From contig JAFTUD010000002.1 of assembly GCA_017466455.1 (NCBI GenBank), positions 124,001-188,000 on the forward strand: a stretch of 64,000 nucleotides of DNA, in the 5' to 3' direction. This DNA is from Clostridia bacterium. GTDB lineage: Bacteria > Bacillota_A > Clostridia > Oscillospirales > CAG-272. Within the stretch, counting starts at the first letter, position 1, and the number at the start of each line of letters is the position of its first letter. The notes under the pieces are model-generated. The model did not search any database. It was not told the origin of the DNA and saw only the letters and a list, made by a program, of their open reading frames with translations. Shown here one piece after another: positions 49,068 through 56,065 of this stretch. The position numbers and the translations under genes were made by a program.

Positions 49068-49259
49068 CTATTCACCATAAAGCATAGCAACAGAAATTTT
49101 CAACGCTTCTGCAATCGCCTTTACAACAGAAGCATAAGGCTCAAGGCTTCCGTTTTCCCAGCGTGCAACCGTCGAACGCTCATAACCTATCGCCTCGGCG
49201 AGTTGTAATTGTGTTAACCCTGCCTTTTCTCGAAATTCTTTAATTTTTTGTGATAACAT
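49068..49259 (-). CDS. Cro-like XRE repressor
   Basis: A 63-residue single-domain helix-turn-helix protein (LTQLQLAEAIGYERSTVARW, EPYASVVKAIAEAL). ATG 49259 follows AAAGGAG. First gene of the leftward operon, divergent from the CI-like repressor across a 223-bp operator region, so the two should form the element's lysogeny-type switch. Unlike the chromosomal XRE paralogs it has no C-terminal sensor domain. Confidence 0.85.
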   Translation of the reverse strand: MLSQKIKEFREKAGLTQLQLAEAIGYERSTVARWENGSLEPYASVVKAIAEALKISVAMLYGE

Positions 49260-49327
49260 ATATACTCCTTTCATTTTTCTCACTTTAAATATTGATTTTT
49301 AATTTTAAATATGTTAAAATGAGATTA

Positions 49328-49461
49328 ATGTGTGATTGCAATAACATTTTATCACACATTTTTTGAGATTTCAACATTTTTCTCAAATTTTGTGGCATTT
49401 TGCAGCGTTTTCTACCTTTTGCACAAAAATCAATCTCAAATTTTGTGTGAATTACACAAAA
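49328..49461. promoter_or_regulatory. Operator region of the CI/Cro-like switch
   Basis: Three inverted repeats between the divergent repressors: ATGTGTGAT/ATCACACAT (49328-49359), TTGAGA/TCTCAA (~49363-49385) and TTTTGTGT-gaatt-ACACAAAA (49441-49461). The last abuts the ribosome site of the CI-like gene. No single convincing -35/-10 pair was found for either direction. Confidence 0.6.
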
Positions 49462-49482
49462 GAAACAAAGGAGACTTAAAAA

Positions 49483-50127
49483 ATGAAATTTTGGAATATT
49501 TTTTTAGAACTATGTAATCAAGCGGGCAAGGCACCTAATGCAGTTGCAAAGGAAATAGGTATATCATCCGGAGCGATAACATTTTGGAAAAAAGACGAAC
49601 GCAGACCTACTCCAAGAATGCTTGAAAAAATCGCAACCTACTTTAATGTATCAACTGATTACCTTTTAGGATATGAAATTAAAAAAACGCCCTCTTACGA
49701 AGGCGAATCAAATATAAGTGAGATATATAATAAGAACATTTATATGATACCTGTTTTTGAAAATGTATCAGCAGGTTTTGGTACTATGGCTATTGATCAA
49801 ATAATTGATTATGAACCATTACACATTTCTTGTGCAGCAGAAGCAAAAGAAACAATACTTATAAAAGTAATAGGAGACAGTATGTTTCCTAAAATAGAAG
49901 ACGGAGACCTAATACAAGTACACAAGCAAACATCAGTAGACAGCGGTTCAATTGCAGTAATAATGATTGACGGAGAAGATACACTTGTTAAAAAAATTAT
50001 ATATGGAGAAACATGGATTGAACTACATTCAATAAATCCAATGTATAAAACCATAAGATTTAATGATCAAGATGTCCTTCGAGTACAAATTTTAGGACTT
50101 GTAAAAAAAATAATAAAAACTTGCTAA
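49483..50127 (+). CDS. CI/LexA-like repressor with S24 autoprotease domain
   Basis: A 214-residue repressor. HTH at ~10-60 (KAPNAVAKEIGISSGAITFW), Ala97-Gly98 cleavage site (ENVSAGFGTM), catalytic Ser133 (IGDSMFP) and Lys170 (DTLVKK). Should silence the leftward operon until RecA-stimulated self-cleavage, which would tie element activation to DNA damage (family knowledge). AAAGGAG precedes the ATG. Transcribed towards the integrase. Confidence 0.92.
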   Translation: MKFWNIFLELCNQAGKAPNAVAKEIGISSGAITFWKKDERRPTPRMLEKIATYFNVSTDYLLGYEIKKTPSYEGESNISEIYNKNIYMIPVFENVSAGFGTMAIDQIIDYEPLHISCAAEAKETILIKVIGDSMFPKIEDGDLIQVHKQTSVDSGSIAVIMIDGEDTLVKKIIYGETWIELHSINPMYKTIRFNDQDVLRVQILGLVKKIIKTC

Positions 50128-50186
50128 AGCAAAAACAATTTTATAAAATAACCTTATAAAGCTTAACGAGAAAAAGGAGAGACAAA

Positions 50187-50870
50187 ATGAATAACGAATC
50201 AAAATGCCCAATTTGTGGAGATCCTACATTCCTTGTATATGGTAAATATCCAAGAAAAGACGGATTATGTAAAGAATGCAGTCAAAAACTATTCAATAAC
50301 GAAATAATACAATGCATAAACTGTGGAAAATGGCACAACACGGAAGAAATTTGCGAATGCTTTAAAGCACCAAAAACAAACGCTTCGGAATCAAACGAAA
50401 TAACTTGTATAATTTGCGGAAAAGACTCAAAAGGAAAGCATTTTTGCATAAATTGTTATCACGAATATAAAGACAAATCAATAGACATAAGAATAACCAA
50501 CTGTAAAGAGGTTGAAATTTTAGATAAATACGGGAATTTAACAATAGAATGTGACGACGGAAGAAGAGTCAGAAGCAGAGCCGAAGCTCTAATAAGCAAT
50601 TTCTTATACAATAATAAAATACGCTCAGTATATGAAAAAACAATATATTATGAAGAAAATGGAGAAAGTAAAACTCTACACCCAGATTTTTATCTTCCTG
50701 ATTACGAACTCTACATAGAATACAACGAAATAAAAAAGAAAGGATATCTAAAAAGCAAAGAATACACCAAAAGCATTTATGAAAAATTAAATCTAAAAGT
50801 ACTAATAATGGATGATAAAGATTTAAACAGTATAGCGGGATGCTTAAAACCGATACTAAAAATAAACTGA
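50187..50870 (+). CDS. Zinc-ribbon protein with PD-(D/E)XK-like nuclease domain
   Basis: A 227-residue protein. The N-terminal ~95 residues hold several CxxC knuckles (CPICGD, CKECSQ, CINCGKW, CIICGKDSKG, CINCYHEY). The C-terminal ~110 residues read RSRAEALISNFLYNNKIRSV, YEKTIYY, then LHPDFYLPDYELYIEYNEIK, a DUF559/VSR-like PD-(D/E)XK arrangement with the terminal LNLKVLIMDDKDL. Lies between the repressor and the integrase, a spot often used for cargo or defence genes. A DNA-processing or anti-phage role is possible but unproven. Confidence 0.75.
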   Translation: MNNESKCPICGDPTFLVYGKYPRKDGLCKECSQKLFNNEIIQCINCGKWHNTEEICECFKAPKTNASESNEITCIICGKDSKGKHFCINCYHEYKDKSIDIRITNCKEVEILDKYGNLTIECDDGRRVRSRAEALISNFLYNNKIRSVYEKTIYYEENGESKTLHPDFYLPDYELYIEYNEIKKKGYLKSKEYTKSIYEKLNLKVLIMDDKDLNSIAGCLKPILKIN

Positions 50871-50905
50871 GGTATTTATACGCAGTTCGGCAGAAAGGAC
50901 GAACT

Positions 50906-50959
50906 ATGATTAACGCTCGAATTTATGACGATAAGATAACAAACAAATTTAATAGTTAA
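50906..50959 (+). CDS. 17-residue leader-like ORF before the integrase
   Basis: MINARIYDDKITNKFNS with AAAGGA 6 bases upstream, ending 16 bp before the integrase ATG. May be a short leader peptide; may be chance. Confidence 0.35.
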   Translation: MINARIYDDKITNKFNS

Positions 50960-50975
50960 ACAGAAAGGAGATAAT

Positions 50976-52037
50976 ATGCCACGGTCCAAGAAATCAAAAC
51001 GCAAAGACGGCAGAGCTCAAATTAAAAGAGTTATCGGTCATGATGCAAACGGTAATCCTATAAATAAATGGTTTTCGGGCAAAACAAAAGCCGAAGCAAT
51101 TGAAAATTTCAATAAATTCAAATTCGAATTGGAAAAGCAAGAACTTGAAAAGAAATTTACTCCTTTTGAAAAATGGTTGGACACTTGGCTTTATACCTAC
51201 AAAGAACCCGATGTAAAAGAAAGCACATTTGTATCTACTTATAAAAGGACCTGCGAACACCATATTCTTCCCTATTTTAAAGGTAAAATACTGCAAAGCA
51301 TTACGCAGGCTGATATAAAACTTTTTATAAACAATTTCCGTTCGCAATCTCAATCTCTAATAGATAAAATAATGCTTTGTCTAAACGGAATATTTGAAAC
51401 CGCCATTGATAATGACTTAATAATTAAAAATCCTTGCAGAAACATAAAGACAAAATCTAAAAAAGAAAAAAATATAAAAAGAACATACGATAGAGATAGC
51501 GTAAATTTCATTTGCGCAGCAGAACACGAATATTCTATAATCGCTAACATAATGTTAAAAATGGGATTAAGACCAAGTGAGCTTTGTGGTTTACGCAAAG
51601 AAAACATTGATCTTGATAACGGTTTTATGCATATAAAGGAAGCTATTACTAAAGAAAGCGGAAAGGTTTATATAGATAAGCCCAAAACAAAAAATTCTAT
51701 AAGGAAACTCCCTATTCATTCGGACCTAATAGACAAATTAAAAATAGAATTAGAAAGGAACGATAATGAATATTTATTATCAATTGGGAAAAAGCCTATA
51801 ACTCCGAGCACTTTATATCATAGAATTAAAATATTATATAACTACTTAAAAATCCCTAAGGAATTACAAATATCAGCACATGAGCTTCGACACACCTGCG
51901 GAACACTCTTGTATGAAGAAACAAAAGATATATATTATGTATCTCGATTTCTCGGACATAGCGATATAGGAATAACAACTAAAATATATATCCACAGTAA
52001 TCTCCAAGAAAACGCTATTCATCTTGATATAAAATGA
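50976..52037 (+). CDS. Tyrosine site-specific integrase
   Basis: A 353-residue recombinase with an N-terminal arm-binding region (~5-55), a core-binding domain (FTPFEKWLDTWLYTYKEPDV start) and the catalytic domain: Arg199 (GLRPSELCGL), a Lys in KPKTKNSIRK, His302-x-x-Arg305 (AHELRHTCGT), His328 (LGHSDIGITT) and nucleophile Tyr338. GGAG precedes ATG 50976. Ends 61 bp from attR. It catalyses insertion into and, with a directionality factor, excision from tRNA-Leu. Confidence 0.96.
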   Translation: MPRSKKSKRKDGRAQIKRVIGHDANGNPINKWFSGKTKAEAIENFNKFKFELEKQELEKKFTPFEKWLDTWLYTYKEPDVKESTFVSTYKRTCEHHILPYFKGKILQSITQADIKLFINNFRSQSQSLIDKIMLCLNGIFETAIDNDLIIKNPCRNIKTKSKKEKNIKRTYDRDSVNFICAAEHEYSIIANIMLKMGLRPSELCGLRKENIDLDNGFMHIKEAITKESGKVYIDKPKTKNSIRKLPIHSDLIDKLKIELERNDNEYLLSIGKKPITPSTLYHRIKILYNYLKIPKELQISAHELRHTCGTLLYEETKDIYYVSRFLGHSDIGITTKIYIHSNLQENAIHLDIK

Positions 52038-52042
52038 AAAAG

Positions 52043-52063
52043 TGAGTCAAAAATGAGTCAAAA
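52043..52063 (+). repeat. Right-end arm-type repeats (2 x TGAGTCAAAA)
   Basis: Copies at 52043 and 52054 (11 bp apart), matching three at the left end. They begin 6 bp past the integrase stop. Confidence 0.65.
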
Positions 52064-52098
52064 TCTCCGAAAGTCCTTATAAATAAAGGATTTGGATT

Positions 52099-52125
52099 TG
52101 AGTTCAAGTCTCATCGTCTGCACCA
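52099..52125 (+). repeat. attR core, 27-bp direct repeat
   Basis: Identical to the last 27 bp of tRNA-Leu (31,554-31,580), without the rest of the tRNA. Marks the right end of the element. Confidence 0.93.
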
Positions 52126-52168
52126 AAAACCATACTATTTATCAACAAGATATTTAGTATGGTTTTTT
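52126..52168 (+). terminator. Original tRNA-Leu terminator, displaced by integration
   Basis: Perfect 12-bp stem AAAACCATACTA/TAGTATGGTTTT with a run of T, immediately after the CCA of attR. No gene precedes it here, so it is best explained as the native terminator of the tRNA, now 20.5 kb away. Confidence 0.82.
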
Positions 52169-52383
52169 ATTTTAATAACAATTTTATTCTCCTAAAAATT
52201 AACCAATAAAATATAACAACATCTACAAAAAAACCTTTATTTATATATGTATTTCATAATTTTAAAAATTTATAAATTTAAAAACTGTTAAATTTTATAT
52301 TTTATATTTTTCAGTTTTAAAATTTTCAAATTAAATAATTCAAAATTATATTTATTTAAAACATATCAGCCTTAAAAATTATA
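52169..52383. other. AT-rich intergenic stretch without visible genes
   Basis: About 215 bp of very AT-rich DNA with homopolymer-like TTTAAAA segments. I see no ORF with a ribosome site, no repeat and no promoter that I would support. Confidence 0.6.
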
Positions 52384-52414
52384 AAAAATCTCTCATTATA
52401 AATGAGAGATTTTT
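52384..52414 (-). terminator. Terminator of the DUF1015-serine operon
   Basis: Perfect 14-bp stem AAAAATCTCTCATT/AATGAGAGATTTTT with a 3-nt loop and A/T flanks, 10 bp past the DUF1015 stop. Confidence 0.88.
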
Positions 52415-52424
52415 TTGTTATTAT

Positions 52425-53669
52425 TTAGATCTTGTGAATCAAAAGTCCACTACGGAGCTTCGATTCAAACCAAGTAGATTTTGGGGGCATTACATCACCG
52501 GAATCAGCAACAGACATAAGCTCGTCAAGAGATGTTGGATACATCGCTATTGCAAGCTTCATATCCTCATTACATCTTTTTTCAAGATAGTCAAGCCCAC
52601 GAATTCCTCCCGCAAAATCAATTCTTTTATCGCTTCTTGGATCTTTAATTCCAAGGATAGGAGATAAAAGATTATTTTGAAGGATTGCGCAATCAAGTCT
52701 TTCAACAGGTGTTGAAGCGTTGCAAATTTCATCGTAAAACTTAACAAGATACCACTTTCCATCAAGATACATTCCAACCGAATGCTTCTCTTGTGGTCTG
52801 CAGGCACCTTCGCCCTTATATTCCTCAACAGTGCCGATTTTTTCACCAACAACCTTTAAAAATTCCTCGGAGCTCATTCCGTTAAGATCCTTTAAAAGCC
52901 TGTTATAATCCATGATTTTGAGAGAATTTGCAGGGAAAATTACCGAAAGGAAGAAGTTGAATTCCTCATCACCTGTGTAATTTGGATTCTCTTCTCTACG
53001 CTTAATTCCCACCTTCACAGCTGATGCTGCACGATGATGTCCATCAGCAATATACAAAGCATCAAGCGCGGAAAACGCATCTCTTATTTGTGCATCAACA
53101 GCGCTATCGCTCGTGTCCCAAACGGTATGTCTTACTCCATCCTCAGCAACAAAGTCATAAAGAGGCTCTTTTTCTGTTTCGTTTATGATAATTTCATCAA
53201 GAGCTACACTATTTTTATAAGCAAGAAAGATAGGACCCGTATGTGCAGAACAAATATCAACATGCTTAATACGGTCAATTTCCTTATCGGCACGAGTAAA
53301 TTCGTGCTTTTTAATTCTATTTTCCATATAATCATCAATAGATGCACAGCCAACTATTCCTGTTTGAGCCCTGCCGTCCATAATTTGGCGGTAAAAATAG
53401 TATTTTTTATCACTATCATTGATATAAACACCATTTTTTTCAAACATTTTTAAATTCTCGCTTGCCTTAGCATATACCTTTTCATCATATATATCAATAG
53501 ATTTATCAAGGTCTATTTCGGCTTTATCGATGTGAAGGAAGGAATATGGGTTTCCCTTTACCATTTCTCTCGCTTCATCGCTTGACATTACATCATAAGG
53601 AAGCGCAGCGCATTTATCTGCATACTCCTTACTTGGACGCAATGCGTAAAATGGTTTTACAGTAATCAT
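52425..53669 (-). CDS. DUF1015-family protein
   Basis: A 414-residue soluble protein with the DUF1015 pattern: VKPFYALRPSKEYADKCAAL and PYDVMSSDEAREMVKGNPYS at the start, then YIADGHHRAASAV in the middle. Members commonly lie beside serA/serC in clostridia, as here, and are suspected to support serine metabolism; a HipA-like or kinase-like role has been proposed but I cannot verify one. ATG 53669 is preceded by GGTGAT. Last gene of serC-serA-DUF1015. Confidence 0.85.
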   Translation of the reverse strand: MITVKPFYALRPSKEYADKCAALPYDVMSSDEAREMVKGNPYSFLHIDKAEIDLDKSIDIYDEKVYAKASENLKMFEKNGVYINDSDKKYYFYRQIMDGRAQTGIVGCASIDDYMENRIKKHEFTRADKEIDRIKHVDICSAHTGPIFLAYKNSVALDEIIINETEKEPLYDFVAEDGVRHTVWDTSDSAVDAQIRDAFSALDALYIADGHHRAASAVKVGIKRREENPNYTGDEEFNFFLSVIFPANSLKIMDYNRLLKDLNGMSSEEFLKVVGEKIGTVEEYKGEGACRPQEKHSVGMYLDGKWYLVKFYDEICNASTPVERLDCAILQNNLLSPILGIKDPRSDKRIDFAGGIRGLDYLEKRCNEDMKLAIAMYPTSLDELMSVADSGDVMPPKSTWFESKLRSGLLIHKI

Positions 53670-53681
53670 TTTTATCACCAA

Positions 53682-54842
53682 TTAGTAGCAAATTACTCTT
53701 ATTACAGCATCAACAGACGTTACTGCCTTAACAACATCATCGCTTACCTTCTCATTTGTTTCAATAATTGTGTAAGCAACCTCGCCCTTAGAGCCGTTTG
53801 CCATATTTTCAATATTCACATTCACTGAAGCAAAAGCAGCAGTAATTTGTGAAATTGTGTTAGGAACATTCTTGTGCATTACGCAAACTCTTGCAAGCGA
53901 ATTGTGAGCAAGTGATACATTTGGGAAGTTTACGCTATTTTTGATATTACCGTTTGTAAGGTATTCATCAAGCTGTCTTGCAGCCATAACAGCACAATGG
54001 TCCTCAGACTCAACAGTGGAAGCTCCCAAGTGAGGAATATTTACAATTCCCTCTGCTCCAACGGTTTCGTCAGTTGGGAAGTCAGTTACATACTTAGCAA
54101 CCTTCTTGTCAAGAAGTGCCTTTTTCATATCAGCAGCACAAACGAGATCAGCTCTTGCAAGGTTGATGATTCTTACTCCGTCCTTCATCATAGCGATGGA
54201 CTTTTCATTAATCATATTCTTTGTTTGAGCAGTTGCAGGTACATGGAGTGAAATATAATCACAGGTCTTGAAGATTTCTTCATATGAAGCAGCCTGCTTA
54301 ACTGAAGGAGCAAGGCTCCAAGCTGCTGCAGGAGTGATATAAGGGTCGCAACCAACAACAGTCATGCCAAGAGCGTTTGCAGCATTAGCAACCATACCGC
54401 CAATAGCACCAAGACCAATTACTCCAAGCTTCTTTCCGGCAAGCTCAGTACCAACATAAGCACCCTTTCCCTTTTCTACTGCCTTCGCGATGTCAGATGT
54501 TCCCTCGAGTGTTTTAACCCACTCAATTCCACCAATAACATCTCTTGCGGCAAGAACAAGAGCACAAACTGCAAGCTCCTTAACGCCATTTGCGTTAGCA
54601 CCAGGAGTGTTGAATACTACAATTCCGTTTTCAGTGCATTTTTCAACAGGAATATTGTTGACACCTGCTCCGCAACGGGCAATAGCCATAAGGCTCTTTG
54701 GCATTTCCATATCGTGAAGAGCCGCAGAACGAACCATTATAGCATCAGGATTTTCAACTGTATCCGAAACCTCATAAATAGCACGGTCGAAATTATCAGT
54801 TCCAACAGCTGCTATTTTGTTCATAAGCTTAATTTTTTTCAT
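53682..54842 (-). CDS. serA: D-3-phosphoglycerate dehydrogenase
   Basis: First step of serine synthesis, oxidising 3-phosphoglycerate with NAD+. The 386 residues include the NAD loop GLGAIGGMVANAANALGMTV, INLARADLV, the catalytic His region NIPHLGASTVESEDHCA, and a C-terminal ACT-type domain (~315-386, VCVMHKNVPNTISQITAAFA) that may bind serine for feedback control. Lies 19 bp after serC. Confidence 0.96.
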   Translation of the reverse strand: MKKIKLMNKIAAVGTDNFDRAIYEVSDTVENPDAIMVRSAALHDMEMPKSLMAIARCGAGVNNIPVEKCTENGIVVFNTPGANANGVKELAVCALVLAARDVIGGIEWVKTLEGTSDIAKAVEKGKGAYVGTELAGKKLGVIGLGAIGGMVANAANALGMTVVGCDPYITPAAAWSLAPSVKQAASYEEIFKTCDYISLHVPATAQTKNMINEKSIAMMKDGVRIINLARADLVCAADMKKALLDKKVAKYVTDFPTDETVGAEGIVNIPHLGASTVESEDHCAVMAARQLDEYLTNGNIKNSVNFPNVSLAHNSLARVCVMHKNVPNTISQITAAFASVNVNIENMANGSKGEVAYTIIETNEKVSDDVVKAVTSVDAVIRVICY

Positions 54843-54861
54843 TTTAAATTCCTTCTTTCAA

Positions 54862-55950
54862 TTACGCCTTTGGGTTTTCCGCAGCGAATTTCTTCATAAA
54901 TTCAACAAGAGCGACAACGCCATCATATGGCATAGCATTATAAATTGAAGCTCTCATACCGCCAACTGAACGGTGACCCTTAAGATTCTTAAGTCCTACC
55001 TTTGCAGCCTCGGAAGCAAACTTCTTATCGAGATCAGCATCACCGGTTACAAATGTTACATTCATAAGTGAACGAGAGTCCTTTTGAACAGGAGCAATAT
55101 AGTAATCTTGGCTATCAAGATAATCGTAAAGAACCTTTGCCTTCTTTTCGTTCATTTCCTTCATCTTTTCAAGACCGCCAAGAGAGTCAATCCACTCATA
55201 TACAAGCTTTGCAATATAAATGCAGTAGCAAGGAGGAGTGTTATACATAGAATTATTATCAGCCATTGTCTTATAGTCAAGCATTGTAGGAATATCCTCA
55301 CGAGCGTTGCCCAAAAGATCTTCTCTGATGATTACAAGAGTCAAGCCTGCAGGAGCCATGTTCTTTTGCGCGCCGGCGTAAATAACACCGAACTTAGAAA
55401 CATCAATAGGCTCACTGATAATGCAAGATGACAAATCGGCAACAAGAGGAATATCTCCCGTGTCAGGAATGTAGTTGAACTTTGTTCCGTAAATTGTGTT
55501 GTTGAAGCAAATGTGAACATAGTCAGCATCGGGACGGAATGACTCACGAGTTGTTTGTGGGATGTAAGCAAAGTTAGCTTCCTTTGAGGTAGCTACGCAA
55601 ACTGCATCGCCATACTTTTGAGCCTCCTTGAAGGCCTTTCCGGAGAACTGACCTGATACGATGTAATCAGCCTTCTTGTTCTTGTTCATAAGGTTAAGCG
55701 GAACTGCAGCAAATTGAGTTGAAGCACCACCTTGAAGGAAAAGAACCTTGTAATTGTCCGGAATGTTCATAATCTTACGAAGAAGCTTTTCAGCATCCTG
55801 AATTATTTCCTCATAAACAGGTGAGCGATGGCTCATCTCCATAACAGACATTCCGCTGTCCTTGTAGCATAGCATTTCCGCAGCTGCCTTCTCAAGAACC
55901 TCAAGAGGAAGCATAGACGGACCTGCCGAAAAGTTGTAAACGCGTTCCAT
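54862..55950 (-). CDS. serC: Phosphoserine aminotransferase
   Basis: PLP enzyme converting 3-phosphohydroxypyruvate to phosphoserine. The 362 residues open VYNFSAGPSMLPLEVLEKAA and carry the PLP lysine in GAQKNMAPAGL, plus the C-terminal HRSVGGMRASIYNAMPYDGV. ATG 55950 has GGAGG. No serB is visible, so phosphoserine phosphatase is elsewhere. Confidence 0.97.
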   Translation of the reverse strand: MERVYNFSAGPSMLPLEVLEKAAAEMLCYKDSGMSVMEMSHRSPVYEEIIQDAEKLLRKIMNIPDNYKVLFLQGGASTQFAAVPLNLMNKNKKADYIVSGQFSGKAFKEAQKYGDAVCVATSKEANFAYIPQTTRESFRPDADYVHICFNNTIYGTKFNYIPDTGDIPLVADLSSCIISEPIDVSKFGVIYAGAQKNMAPAGLTLVIIREDLLGNAREDIPTMLDYKTMADNNSMYNTPPCYCIYIAKLVYEWIDSLGGLEKMKEMNEKKAKVLYDYLDSQDYYIAPVQKDSRSLMNVTFVTGDADLDKKFASEAAKVGLKNLKGHRSVGGMRASIYNAMPYDGVVALVEFMKKFAAENPKA

Positions 55951-55996
55951 AATAGAACCTCCATATTATAAAAAATTTTTAAGCTGAATTAAGTGC

Positions 55997-56059
55997 TTGG
56001 AAGGACACCTTGATTAAAAGTCAAGTGTTCTAACTCTTTTCAATCAAGGTCCTTTCCAA
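55997..56059 (-). promoter_or_regulatory. Long hairpin between purL and serC
   Basis: Minus-strand arms TTGGAAAGGACCTTGATT and AATCAAGGTGTCCTTCCAA pair over ~17 bp with small bulges and enclose a further AAAAG/CTTTT pairing. The T-tract afterwards is weak (TTAATTC). It may end or process the purine transcript or regulate serC; it is not a recognisable T-box. Confidence 0.6.
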
Positions 56060-56065
56060 ATTTAA

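Larger units (their letters stand above)
31581..52125. mobile_element. Integrated 20.5-kb element in tRNA-Leu, filamentous-phage-like with plasmid/ICE-type accessory genes
   Basis: Bounded by a 27-bp repeat of the tRNA 3' end. From the right: tyrosine integrase, nuclease-like gene, CI-like repressor and divergent Cro-like repressor, then some 25 leftward genes: accessory module (PcfJ-like, DUF3102, helix-turn-helix initiator-like, DUF3850), sigma-like regulator with iterons, secreted and membrane-anchored proteins, Zot/pI-like membrane ATPase, HUH Rep, GC-rich origin-like hairpins, attL. No T4SS, capsid, portal, terminase or tail genes are present. Rep + membrane ATPase + anchored surface proteins fits an inovirus-type prophage; 20.5 kb is larger than I expect for that group. 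An integrative mobilizable element with relaxase and coupling ATPase is the main alternative. Confidence 0.85.

Noticed and set aside
52099..52125. Possible second tRNA-Leu at the right end
   Set aside because: Only the last 27 bases are present; no acceptor 5' strand, D arm or anticodon arm precedes it. It is attR.
31581..52125. Tailed-phage prophage or complete conjugative element
   Set aside because: No terminase, portal, major capsid, tail, holin or lysin, and no VirB4/VirB6-type T4SS genes are visible.
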